From: Flavobacterium aquidurense | GTDB lineage: Bacteria > Bacteroidota > Bacteroidia > Flavobacteriales > Flavobacteriaceae | Reading direction: 5' to 3' | NCBI GenBank assembly: GCA_900107365.1 | Contig: FNPS01000001.1 | Location: 620,001-684,000 of the forward strand | Length of the DNA stretch: 64,000 bases | Shown here: positions 56,101-64,000 of the stretch, one piece after another | How the letters are laid out: each line of letters starts with the position of its first letter | How positions within the stretch are numbered: position 1 is the first letter of the stretch | Position numbers and translations under genes: made by a program | Notes under the pieces: model-generated | Seen by the model: only the letters and a program-made list of their open reading frames with translations | Told to the model about the DNA's origin: nothing | Databases searched by the model: none

Positions 56101-57514
56101 AGGATGTAAAAGTGCAACTCGTTTGCAGGTTGCCGTAACGATTGTAAATCCTGCAGCAACACCAACTACAAATTCTGCAATTCAAAACTTCTGTACATTA
56201 AATGCACCAACAATTGCAAATATTCAGGTTAATGAAGCAAATGTAATTTGGTATAGTACAGCTACAGGTGGGACAGCATTGCCTGCAACAACGGCTTTAG
56301 TTACGGGTACTTATTATGGAGTTGTTTCAAGTGCAGTAAATTGTGAAAATCTGGTACGATTAGCAGTTGTGGTAAATGTAAATACGCCTGCAGTCATTAC
56401 AACGCCAAGAACAACGCAAACATTCTGTTTATCAAAATTACCAACTCTTGCTAATATATTGGTAAATGAAACAAATGTAGTGTGGTATTCTTCTGCAACA
56501 GGAGGAACTCCGTTAGCAGCAAATACCCAACTTACAGCCGGAACATATTATGCCGGTGCCCTAAATAACAATACAAATGGTTGTACAAGCGCTACAAGGT
56601 TAGGGGTTTCAATTAATTTCGAAAATGATGCTTTAGTACCACTTGTATCTACTGATGATACACCATGTGTTTTCCAAGGGGTGACGTATTCAATTGCAAA
56701 CGGAAAATCAAACTATGTATGGTCTGTTACAAATGGAACGATTACTTCTGGTGGAGGAACTGCCGATGGTTCTGCAACTATTTCGTGGTCTGATATCGGA
56801 CCGGGTAAAGTTACGGTTACCTACATTAATAACTGTGATGAAACTACTACTAAAACATTGAATGTTACTGTTGCTACTTGTTCTGATTTAACAATCACAA
56901 ACACAGTAAGTAATCCGACTCCAAATTTTGGGGAACAGATAACATTTACAGTAACTGTTAACAATGTTGGACAAGGTAATTTCATAAACACAATCGTTAG
57001 TGATTTATTACCAAGCGGATATGATTTAGTAAGCAGCACTACAAGTTCTGGTGTTTATGATCAGACAACATGGACTATTCCAACACTAAATGCTGGTCAG
57101 AGTGCGACACTTACTATTGTTGCAGAAGTTTTGCCAGGTGGTAATTACCTAAGTGTTGCAACTGTTGAAAATTCAACTCCTTTAGATGTTGATGCAGCAA
57201 ACAATTCGGCTTCGGTTTCTGTTGAACCTATTTGTTTGACAGTTTACAATGAGTTTACTCCAAACAATGATGGATCGAACGATTTTTTCAGAATTGACTG
57301 TATCGAATCACATCCAAATAATGAACTTAAAGTTTATAATAGATATGGAGCATTAGTTTACAGCAAACAACATTATGAAAATGATTGGAACGGAACTGCC
57401 AATGTATCAGGAGTTATAAATAGAGGAGATATGTTGCCAACAGGTACTTATTTTTATGTGATAGACATTGGAGACGGAACGGTTAAAAAAGGATGGTTAT
57501 CTATAATGAGATAA
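47105..57514 (+). CDS. Giant T9SS type B surface protein with Ig-like repeats (gliding-motility-associated C-terminal domain)
   Basis: A 3469-residue secreted protein. After an N-terminal signal (ending KNFAQ) come three copies of a Cys-rich module of about 160 residues (near 30, 448 and 859; SSTTPNNSVDGDINTAA type), interleaved with Ig-like units (VAWYDSPTSTTAL, YYVS). Two diverged versions of the module lie near 1358 and 1520. Residues about 1978-3130 are some fifteen Ig-like units of about 80 residues, ten of them nearly identical (1.0 unit is DPGTP...NIVWYDALTGGN...CES). A DUF11 domain follows (about 3261-3375), then the type B sorting domain (about 3377-3469; YNEFTPNNDGSNDFFRI, YPTGTYFYVIDI-like end). 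It is probably a cell-surface adhesin. Confidence 0.93.
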   Translation: MKKKFTFYDLIVKKRLFGLLFLLLFCSKNFAQTFCRPDSQTNSTGGLLCVGMSVTNPTNAFDTSMTTYASITNTLGLACFAQETLHFNQTAKAGDQIVIYFGEGNGVLDVGLLSNATIQAKNGSTDVGGAVAMNNSLLNLQLLSATNSAVIKYTLPGDANQIQIQSGGLLAVLVNLRIYDVRLQFAKPTIVGGETQSVCSGQSVALTATAAAGTTVAWYDSPTSTTALSNVATFTTPNLTATTTYYVSTSRVAGCESSDRLPVTINVINPVQPTISTPGTAICSAGATQATTLSVISPVPGTIYSWYNVPNAGVALATGSTYTPSVPTGATDFYVEASIGTCKSARTQVTVTSTPVPALASILTQSVTIISGQNANLSASTTEANVALDWYDVPTGGVKLLGDSNTFTTPILTASKTYYVESRNTIGGCVSATRVAVPVTVLPAALGGCLEANSQQTTQNGLCLLCSSTTPNNSVDGDINTAARLTLPVGLLNGYIQQTLQFNNPGKAGDIVDVVLALPGGIADLSLLGAVSLATYNGATYNNDRVSTNNNALVTLQLLSGNRFRASIVAGANFDRVEIRLGGLVTALTNLDIYQATYRYKAPTITGNSTPICGGLTTTLTTVTNLGDTIKWYDALTGGNLLVSTPSYTTPALTANTTYYVELTRNGCVNSERNPILVTVNNPLAPSTVVATPVNLCSGETTTLAIQNPVSGTTYNWYDESAGGNLLFTGTSFTTPSLTTSLTYHVEAVIGNCVSATRTPVPVTVNPLPAAPVPVSSNVIIQSGQSVMLAVTNNPGFSYMWYDAPTGGNLLQGTGSSTYIPNPVLTANKTFYVEARDLSSDCPSSTRAVINVVVISTVSSCLQPNAQVTSTDGLLCLLCTSTNPNNSVDGNINTAATLFTPVAAAGAYIQQQLTFPTPGQAGDIIDVELDLPGGLADLSLLGGGISLATYNGVTFNNDRVLLNNNLLNVQLLSGNKFKASFTATAAFDKLEIRIGNGLATLLTTLNIYGASYRFPNATITGATAPICAGGTATLSASSTGTETFTWYDAPTGGNIVAVSPTLPLTATKTYYLEGTRAGCVNSVRQAVTVNVLDIPTDANITIASPLTASCAGGIVLAPTSALAGATFKYYTDQNKTVEITSGTVGGVTYVKDATTGALTISGLIAANAPYTYYVSVLNGGVCENVNGTLKAVVVNYPAGSALTVTPTLAGCAKANLKDAIANFDTSGNTTYTFFDPSNNPITDVAAANITVNGIYSIQAQTTGIDCPSIKLPVTVTINPLPTLTGVTNSIAVTPGTSVALAATSNGTITWYGPQGNVLPTNNTGILNTVGVYTYTVIATLGTCTTSQTVTISVIDPATCDPLFERVYATTELSGSIITGGVTSGPLAVDGDPSTFSTITTGLGLLGIGTTWQNLQWPTTIAKGTPVTVKLGLANSAVAVGQSISVIGTKRNGLNNPIDIGTLQSASGSLLNLLPGQNSFEFTFVPSNTSGPQDYDGIRVQLGSVLSLAQNINVYDAHYSKQVTQISCGKGDIEDLFYGVRDLGVGALTATVGVSNAWNVADGDVATYATMFSGVGVLAAAELTTKFRTPSMVGDSLRITISKPGTILNLNLLTGFTIQLYSGNIAVGAPIQNTSSLLTLKLLSGDTMAMTIVAPQTQPYDKVVITFGGVASVLDQLRVHTIDRVTNTKVIGSDPDNKITVCPGADITLTVPPKACANYAWYDSPTGGNQVATGQTYTLPASLAAGTYKYYIQPIRYGCPALERGEVTVVVRATTPASAIANVTINGGNNTVICAEDGKVTLDAVLNTTPVLTNPIYHWYKFDGTTSVAVAGETTSKLVLTGLVPGTYTYYVGVSSDEYCETMEADRKQVTFTILPTSLETDIIVDNASICHDTDAVLTPTSSLTNPVFFWYLDANKTQPIFNGVIGGVTYTISSTGALTASGLTTAMSPITYYVAVTSDNTCQNKNGELKAATVIVNDPATPTTNDPTQDFCLVSNPTVANLQVNEANVVWYNVSTGGTALATTAALANGPYYAAILDPATSCESSVRLLVTVTVTDPGTPVITKTTQDFCLVDKPTFATIDVTPATNIVWYDALTGGNLIPSTTALTTGTYYAAIKDPTTTCESKVRLAITINVTDSGTPIITKTTQDFCLIDAPTFATIDVTPATNIVWYDALTGGNLIPSTTALTTGTYYAAIKDPTTTCESNVRLAIVINVNDPGTPVITKTTQDFCLIDAPTFATIDVTPATNIVWYDALTGGNLIPSTTALTTGTYYAAIKDPTTTCESKVRLAITINVTDPGTPVITKTTQDFCLVDKPTFATIDVTPATNIVWYDALTGGNLITSATALTTGTYYAAIKDPTTTCESKVRLAITINVTDPGTPIITKTTQDFCLIDAPTFATIDVTPATNIVWYDALTGGNLIPSTTALTTGTYYAAIKDPTTTCESNVRLAIVINVTDPGTPTLVTAGTQNFCLVNAPTFASVQFNQTNIVWYDALSGGNIIPSTTALTSGTYFAVLKDPVSGCESAARLSVTISVTDPGTPTLVNAGTQNFCLVNAPTFASVQFNQANIIWYDALSGGNVIPSATALTSGTYFAAIKDPVSGCESAARLSVTISVTDPGTPTLVNAGTQNFCLVNSPTFASVQFNQTNIVWYDALSGGNIIPSTTALTSGNYFAVLKDPTTTCESAARLSVTISVTDPGTPTLVNAGTQNFCLLNAPTFASVQFNQTNIVWYDALSSGNLIPSTTALTSGTYFAVLKDPVSGCESAARLSVTISVTDPGTPTLVNAGTQNFCLVNAPTFASVQFNQANIVWYTALTGGNLIPSATALTSGTYFAAIKDPVSGCESVTRLQVTISVTDPTTPTTTALTQVFCSGNSPIVANIQVNESNIIWYSSATGGTAIAPTAALVNGDYFAALKDATTGCESSVRLKVTVTVGNSNNPTTNSAAQSFCINNAATVANIQVNESNVSWFTSATGGIAIPSNTLLTSGIYYGEITEATTGCKSATRLQVAVTIVNPAATPTTNSAIQNFCTLNAPTIANIQVNEANVIWYSTATGGTALPATTALVTGTYYGVVSSAVNCENLVRLAVVVNVNTPAVITTPRTTQTFCLSKLPTLANILVNETNVVWYSSATGGTPLAANTQLTAGTYYAGALNNNTNGCTSATRLGVSINFENDALVPLVSTDDTPCVFQGVTYSIANGKSNYVWSVTNGTITSGGGTADGSATISWSDIGPGKVTVTYINNCDETTTKTLNVTVATCSDLTITNTVSNPTPNFGEQITFTVTVNNVGQGNFINTIVSDLLPSGYDLVSSTTSSGVYDQTTWTIPTLNAGQSATLTIVAEVLPGGNYLSVATVENSTPLDVDAANNSASVSVEPICLTVYNEFTPNNDGSNDFFRIDCIESHPNNELKVYNRYGALVYSKQHYENDWNGTANVSGVINRGDMLPTGTYFYVIDIGDGTVKKGWLSIMR
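53036..55672 (+). repeat. Tandem 240-bp (80-codon) repeats inside the giant gene
   Basis: Unit starts are at 53273, 53513, 53753, 53993, 54233 (type A, DFCLIDAPTFATIDVTPATN) and 54473, 54713, 54953, 55193, 55433 (type B, NFCLVNAPTFASVQFNQTN), each exactly 240 bp. A diverged 237-bp unit precedes them at 53036, and less similar units follow from 55673. Identity within each type extends to synonymous positions, so expansion or gene conversion is recent. Confidence 0.95.
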
Positions 57515-57561
57515 GCAAACTATGTTAATCATCTAATTAATTAAACTAAATAAGTATCGTT

Positions 57562-58494
57562 ATGAAACTATATATAAAATCATTAGAAACGTATTTTATC
57601 TTAATATGTTCTTTTATTACTTTTTGTGTCAGTGCACAACAAGATCCGGAGTACACACAATATATGTACAACACTATGGCGGTAAATCCAGCTTATGCTG
57701 GATCTACCGGCACTTTAGAAGCAGCTCTTTTATACCGTTCACAATGGATAGGAATTGACGGAGCACCAGAAACACAATCGTTTACTATTCAGTCACCGCT
57801 TAGAAATGAGCAAATAGGTTTAGGATTAAGTGTCGTTAATGACAAAATTGGTCCATCAAACGAATTATACATTGATGGAAACTTCGCTTATTCAATTCCT
57901 TTAGGATATGAAAAAAGATTGGCCTTTGGGTTAAAAGCTGGAATGAGAATGTTAAATGTTGACTGGTCAAAAGGGAGATATTATGATCAAAATGATGTTT
58001 TGTTGAATCAGAACATCGATAATCAGGCAAAACTAGCAGTAGGAGCCGGGATTTATTATTATACTGATAAATGGTATGTGGGATTATCAGTTCCAAGTTT
58101 TATTCAGAGTAATTATTACGATGATGTACAGGAATCGATTGACTACGATCGTTTGCATTACTACTTAATGGGAGGTTATGTTTTTGATTTGAATCCGAAT
58201 CTTAAATTCAAACCTGCCTTTTTAGTAAAAGCAGTGACTGGTGCTCCGGTTACTGCTGATATTTCGGCGAATTTTATGATTGCAGAAAAATTTGTAATAG
58301 GTGGTTCTTATAGGACAGATGATTCTATAAGCGTCCTGGCAGGTTTTCAAATATCAAAAAGTTTTTATATCGGATATGCTTTTGATTACACCGTGAGCGA
58401 TCTGAATAAATACAACGATGGATCGCACGAAATCATTTTGCGTTATCAGTTTAACAAAGGCGAAAGTAAAATTAAATCCCCTCGATTCTTCTAA
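57562..58494 (+). CDS. PorP/SprF-family outer-membrane protein (T9SS type B partner)
   Basis: A 310-residue outer-membrane beta-barrel with signal peptide (ending SAQQD). The family opening QQDPEYTQYMYNTMAVNPAYAGS is complete, as are barrel strands such as GGSYRTDDSISVLAGFQISK and the C-terminal strand HEIILRYQF. In Flavobacterium, SprF is needed for SprB to reach the surface, and each type B giant protein tends to have its own downstream copy. It is 47 bases after the giant gene and 11 before the OmpA-family gene. Confidence 0.93.
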   Translation: MKLYIKSLETYFILICSFITFCVSAQQDPEYTQYMYNTMAVNPAYAGSTGTLEAALLYRSQWIGIDGAPETQSFTIQSPLRNEQIGLGLSVVNDKIGPSNELYIDGNFAYSIPLGYEKRLAFGLKAGMRMLNVDWSKGRYYDQNDVLLNQNIDNQAKLAVGAGIYYYTDKWYVGLSVPSFIQSNYYDDVQESIDYDRLHYYLMGGYVFDLNPNLKFKPAFLVKAVTGAPVTADISANFMIAEKFVIGGSYRTDDSISVLAGFQISKSFYIGYAFDYTVSDLNKYNDGSHEIILRYQFNKGESKIKSPRFF

Positions 58495-58505
58495 AAGTAA
58501 AACCT

Positions 58506-60440
58506 ATGAAAAAATTATATATCCTAAGTTTAGTTTTGAGTTTTACATTTAGTTTTGCTCAGACTAATTTAAAAAAGGCCGATGCCCTGTTTAGAAATTA
58601 TGCTTACGCTGATGCTTCAAAAGCTTACGAAGAAATTTTACAGAACATCAAAAGTCCCACAGCCCAAACATTAAAGAATGCTGCTGACTCGTATTATTTT
58701 ATTTCAGATGCCAGAAATGCATTAAAATGGTATAAAAAATTATACGAAGTTCAAGGCAATAATTTAACGGATATTTACTACTTGCGTTATATTCAGTCAC
58801 TGAAAGGTGTTATGGATTATGATGAAGCAGATAAAATGACAAAAGAATATCTTTCTAAAAAAGGAGATCAGAATGAAATAAACAAATACATTGTTCAAAA
58901 GAAGCAAATGGATAGTTTGTCTAAAGCGAAATCGCTGTATACAGTTAAAGATTTAGATATTAATACAAGTAAATCTGATTTTGGCGCTACTTTTTTTCAG
59001 GATCGAATTGTGTTTACTTCGGCAAGGGATACAACAAAGTTTAGTGAAAAATTGTATACCTGGAACAATCAGCCTTTTCTAAATTTGTATACTGCAGAAA
59101 GAAATCCTGCTGATGGCAGTTTGTTTAATGAAACAGTATTTCTTCCGAATGTAATGACCAAATACCATGAAGCAACAGCATCTTTTGATGCAAGTGGAAA
59201 AACAATTTACTATTCGACAAACATTGTTAAAAAGAACAAATTGGTCATCGATGAAAGTAAAACGAATAATTTTCAAATTGTTAAAGGTGAAATCGTAAAT
59301 AATAAATTAGAAAATCCACAAAAGGTTTTCTTTGATAGTGATGATTATTCTGTTGGACATCCTTCTTTAAGTGAAGATGGAAAATGGCTTTTCTTCGCAT
59401 CAGATATGCCGGGAGGAATTGGTGAAACTGATTTATACTATGTAAAAATTGCTGCCGATGGTACGATGAGTTCACCTGTAAATCTGGGATCAAAGATTAA
59501 TACAATCGGAAATGATCTTTTTCCGTTTTTCCGTAATGGAAAGCTGTATTTTTCTTCTGATGGACACTATGGTTATGGAGACCTGGATGTTTATGAAAGC
59601 TCTCTTTTGGCTGATGGAAGTTTCTCAGATCCTGTAAACTTAGGATCTCCAATTAATAGCAATAAAGATGATTTTTCTTTTGTTATTGATGCCCAGGATA
59701 ATTACGGTTATGTTTCTTCTAACAGAGCAGGAGGAAAAGGAGATGATGATATCTATTCTTTTACAAAAGGCAAACCTGTTTGTAATCAAAGTATTTCGGG
59801 TATGGCTATAGATCGTAAAACTAAACTACCGCTGTCTGATGTTTCTATTATGGCGTACAATTCTTATAGTGAGATTCTTGGTGAAACCAAAACAAATTAC
59901 GAAGGTAAATATGCTATTGAGGTTCCATGTGGAAAAATAGTTAAAATGATCGCCGCGAAACAAAACTACAGTAGTGACGAGAAAACTGTAGAAACTACTA
60001 AGGAAAACGGTGGAGAAATTAAAGATGTTAATTTTGAATTGAGCAATTATGATGATCTGGTTGTTAAGAAAAAAGGAGTCGAGAAAGTAGATGTTAACCC
60101 AATTTACTTTGATTATGACAAGTATGATATAACGCCTCTGGCTATAGAAGAATTAACCAAAGTGGTTTTTATCATGAAGAAATTTCCAAACATCAGAATC
60201 AAGATTGAATCACATACAGATTCTCGAGGAAAAGATTCTTATAACCTGAAACTATCAGATAACAGAGCCAAATCAACAAGAGATTATATTGTTTCACAGG
60301 ATATTGATCCGTCCCGAATTGAAAGTGCAATTGGCTACGGGGAAAGCCGATTGATTAATAAATGTAAAAATGGAGTAAAATGTACAGAAGATGAACATTT
60401 GTTAAATAGACGTTCAGACTTTATCATTATCCAAAAATAG
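58506..60440 (+). CDS. OmpA-family protein with TPR, PD40 propeller and carboxypeptidase-like domains
   Basis: A 644-residue envelope protein with signal peptide (ending SFAQT). The order is a TPR-like region (about 22-130; ADALFRNYAYADASKAYEEIL), a WD40-like PD40 beta-propeller (about 160-420; SLSEDGKWLFFASDMPGG, YFSSDGHYGYGDLDVYES), a CarboxypepD-reg-like beta-sandwich (about 430-515), and an OmpA peptidoglycan-binding domain (about 535-644; YFDYDKYDITP, IESHTDSRGKDSYNLKLSDNRA). It is the usual third gene of PorP/SprF loci and would anchor the surface complex to the cell wall. Confidence 0.93.
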   Translation: MKKLYILSLVLSFTFSFAQTNLKKADALFRNYAYADASKAYEEILQNIKSPTAQTLKNAADSYYFISDARNALKWYKKLYEVQGNNLTDIYYLRYIQSLKGVMDYDEADKMTKEYLSKKGDQNEINKYIVQKKQMDSLSKAKSLYTVKDLDINTSKSDFGATFFQDRIVFTSARDTTKFSEKLYTWNNQPFLNLYTAERNPADGSLFNETVFLPNVMTKYHEATASFDASGKTIYYSTNIVKKNKLVIDESKTNNFQIVKGEIVNNKLENPQKVFFDSDDYSVGHPSLSEDGKWLFFASDMPGGIGETDLYYVKIAADGTMSSPVNLGSKINTIGNDLFPFFRNGKLYFSSDGHYGYGDLDVYESSLLADGSFSDPVNLGSPINSNKDDFSFVIDAQDNYGYVSSNRAGGKGDDDIYSFTKGKPVCNQSISGMAIDRKTKLPLSDVSIMAYNSYSEILGETKTNYEGKYAIEVPCGKIVKMIAAKQNYSSDEKTVETTKENGGEIKDVNFELSNYDDLVVKKKGVEKVDVNPIYFDYDKYDITPLAIEELTKVVFIMKKFPNIRIKIESHTDSRGKDSYNLKLSDNRAKSTRDYIVSQDIDPSRIESAIGYGESRLINKCKNGVKCTEDEHLLNRRSDFIIIQK

Positions 60441-60443
60441 CTT

Positions 60444-60593
60444 TATATTTGTACTCTAATTATTTGATAATCAGTGTTAAAATATAAAACGAAGAAACCA
60501 TTTGGAAGTTGGTTTTGTTTAATTCTTTTTTAAGAATAGTGGACAAGAAGAAAATCAAGTTGCATCATTTTGCAGCTTGATTTTTGATTTTTT
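60444..60593 (+). ncRNA. Candidate small RNA or leader between promoter-like element and terminator
   Basis: A TATATTTG element (60444-60451) just after the OmpA stop codon is followed by a region with no ORF, the direct repeat TTATTTGATAATCAGT (60460-60475), an AAACCA/TGGTTT hairpin near 60495-60518, and a strong terminator (60553-60582). It could be a short independent transcript of about 130 nucleotides, or simply the 3' untranslated region of the operon. Confidence 0.3.
60551..60593 (+). terminator. Terminator of the giant protein-SprF-OmpA operon
   Basis: AATCAAGTTGCA (60553-60564) pairs with TGCAGCTTGATT (60571-60582; one G-T pair) with a 6-base loop, followed by TTTGATTTTTT. Confidence 0.82.
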
Positions 60594-60607
60594 AAAACTT
60601 TTGTTTT

Positions 60608-60641
60608 TTGATGTTTTTCAGCGAAAATAATTCTAATTTTG
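60608..60641 (+). promoter_or_regulatory. Bacteroidota-type promoter of ligA
   Basis: TTG (60608-60610), 23-base spacer, TAATTTTG (60634-60641), 45 bases before the ligA ATG. Both boxes match the consensus; spacing is at the upper end of the range. Confidence 0.6.
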
Positions 60642-60680
60642 ATATTCAGTTAGTCAACATTACAATCCGCATCATTTTAA

Positions 60681-63360
<2,680 letters not shown>

Positions 63361-63375
<15 letters not shown>

Positions 63376-64000
63376 TTTTCCTTGATTAGTATGTGCTTTG
63401 TTTTTATCAAAATAAAAATCAATTCTGCCTAAGTTTATTCCGTAGCAACCCACCTGATTCACTAAAACATTTTCTCCAGCCTTATTTTTTACAATAGTAG
63501 GTTTGTCAAGAAATGTATGTGTATGTCCGCCAATGATTAAATCAATATCTTGAGTTAATTCAGCCAATTTCAAATCGCAAATTTTAGATTCGTCATCTCT
63601 ATAATTGTAACCTAAGTGAGAGAGGCAAATAACCAAATCACATTTTTCATCTTTTTTTAGTAATTGTGTCATGTCCTGAGCAACTTCTACAGGATTGTTG
63701 TACACCGTTTCTTTGTACATTTTTTTGTCAACCAAGCCATCAAGTTCAATTCCTAATCCAAAAACGCCTACTTTAATTCCATTTTTATTGAAAATTTTGT
63801 AAGGTTTTACCAGCCCGTTCATCACGGTGTTTTTAAAATCATAATTAGAATTGATAAATTCAAAAGTGGCATGTGGCATTTGTGCGTATAAACCATCAAG
63901 ACCGTTGTCAAAATCATGATTTCCAATAGTTGACGCATCGTATTTCATCATGCTCATCAACTTAAATTCAAGTTCACCTCCATAATAATTAAAGTATGGA
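63361..64000 (-). CDS. Metallophosphatase/5'-nucleotidase-family protein (5' end cut by the window)
   Basis: The minus-strand frame is open to the right edge; the last base of the window is not a start. The calcineurin-like core is visible in STIGNHDFDNGLDGL (the metal-binding GNHDF), CLSHLGY and IIGGHTHTFLDKP (GGHTH), so the metal site is complete in the part seen. This is typical of 5'-nucleotidase/UshA-like enzymes that hydrolyse nucleotides or sugar nucleotides in the periplasm. In Bacteroidota such genes often continue with a separate 5'-nucleotidase C-terminal domain gene; here the frame ends without that domain, so it may be the metallophosphatase half of a split pair. Confidence 0.88.

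Overview
The window is a chromosomal segment of a Flavobacterium-like member of the Bacteroidota (family Flavobacteriaceae). The evidence is the low GC content, A-rich translation starts with no clear Shine-Dalgarno, promoters of the TTG-(17-23)-TAnnTTTG type, a SusC/SusD pair, type IX secretion (T9SS) type B sorting signals with PorP/SprF, and several gene orders typical of the group. Two genes are cut by the window edges: the susC-like gene on the left and a metallophosphatase on the right. I saw no rRNA, tRNA, CRISPR, phage or transposase gene.

Region 1 (1-13.2 kb, + strand) is a polysaccharide utilization locus: a SusC-like TonB-dependent transporter, a SusD-like lipoprotein, a GH144-type glucanase lipoprotein, an exported alpha/beta-hydrolase esterase, a GH3 beta-glucosidase, a glycerophosphodiester phosphodiesterase lipoprotein, a GH43-like multidomain protein and an M28 peptidase. 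GH144 plus GH3 points to beta-1,2-glucan. The phosphodiesterase and esterase suggest that the natural substrate could be the decorated (phosphoglycerol- or acyl-bearing) glucans of other Gram-negative bacteria.

Region 2 (13.2-22.4 kb, - strand) holds a YiiX-like hydrolase, a beta-barrel protein, kdsA, an arylamine N-acetyltransferase preceded by a decayed DUF6169-like gene and a 49-codon ORF, a run of uncharacterized membrane and exported proteins (one with leucine-rich repeats and an EF-hand loop), and a two-gene unit encoding a YhhN lysoplasmalogenase and a homologue of animal alkylglycerol monooxygenase.

Region 3 (22.4-45.9 kb) is mostly housekeeping: clpS-prmA, tpiA, a TlpA-like thioredoxin, a DoxX protein, DUF1599, folP (divergent), rlmH, adenosine deaminase, OsmC, pirin, an AlkD-like repair protein, nadC, a BrkB-family protein, a subclass B1 metallo-beta-lactamase, priA, a LytTR regulator and rpsF-rpsR-rplI. 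From about 14 to 38 kb the intergenic spaces are rich in short inverted-repeat elements of several unrelated sequence types, plus a diverged tandem duplication of about 260 bp.

Region 4 (45.9-60.6 kb) is a surface-protein locus. After a 1.2 kb AT-rich stretch without genes comes a 3469-residue T9SS type B protein with ten consecutive 80-residue repeats in two homogenized blocks, followed by its PorP/SprF partner and an OmpA-family protein. Region 5 (60.6-64 kb) holds ligA, a YhhN-like membrane protein and the truncated metallophosphatase.
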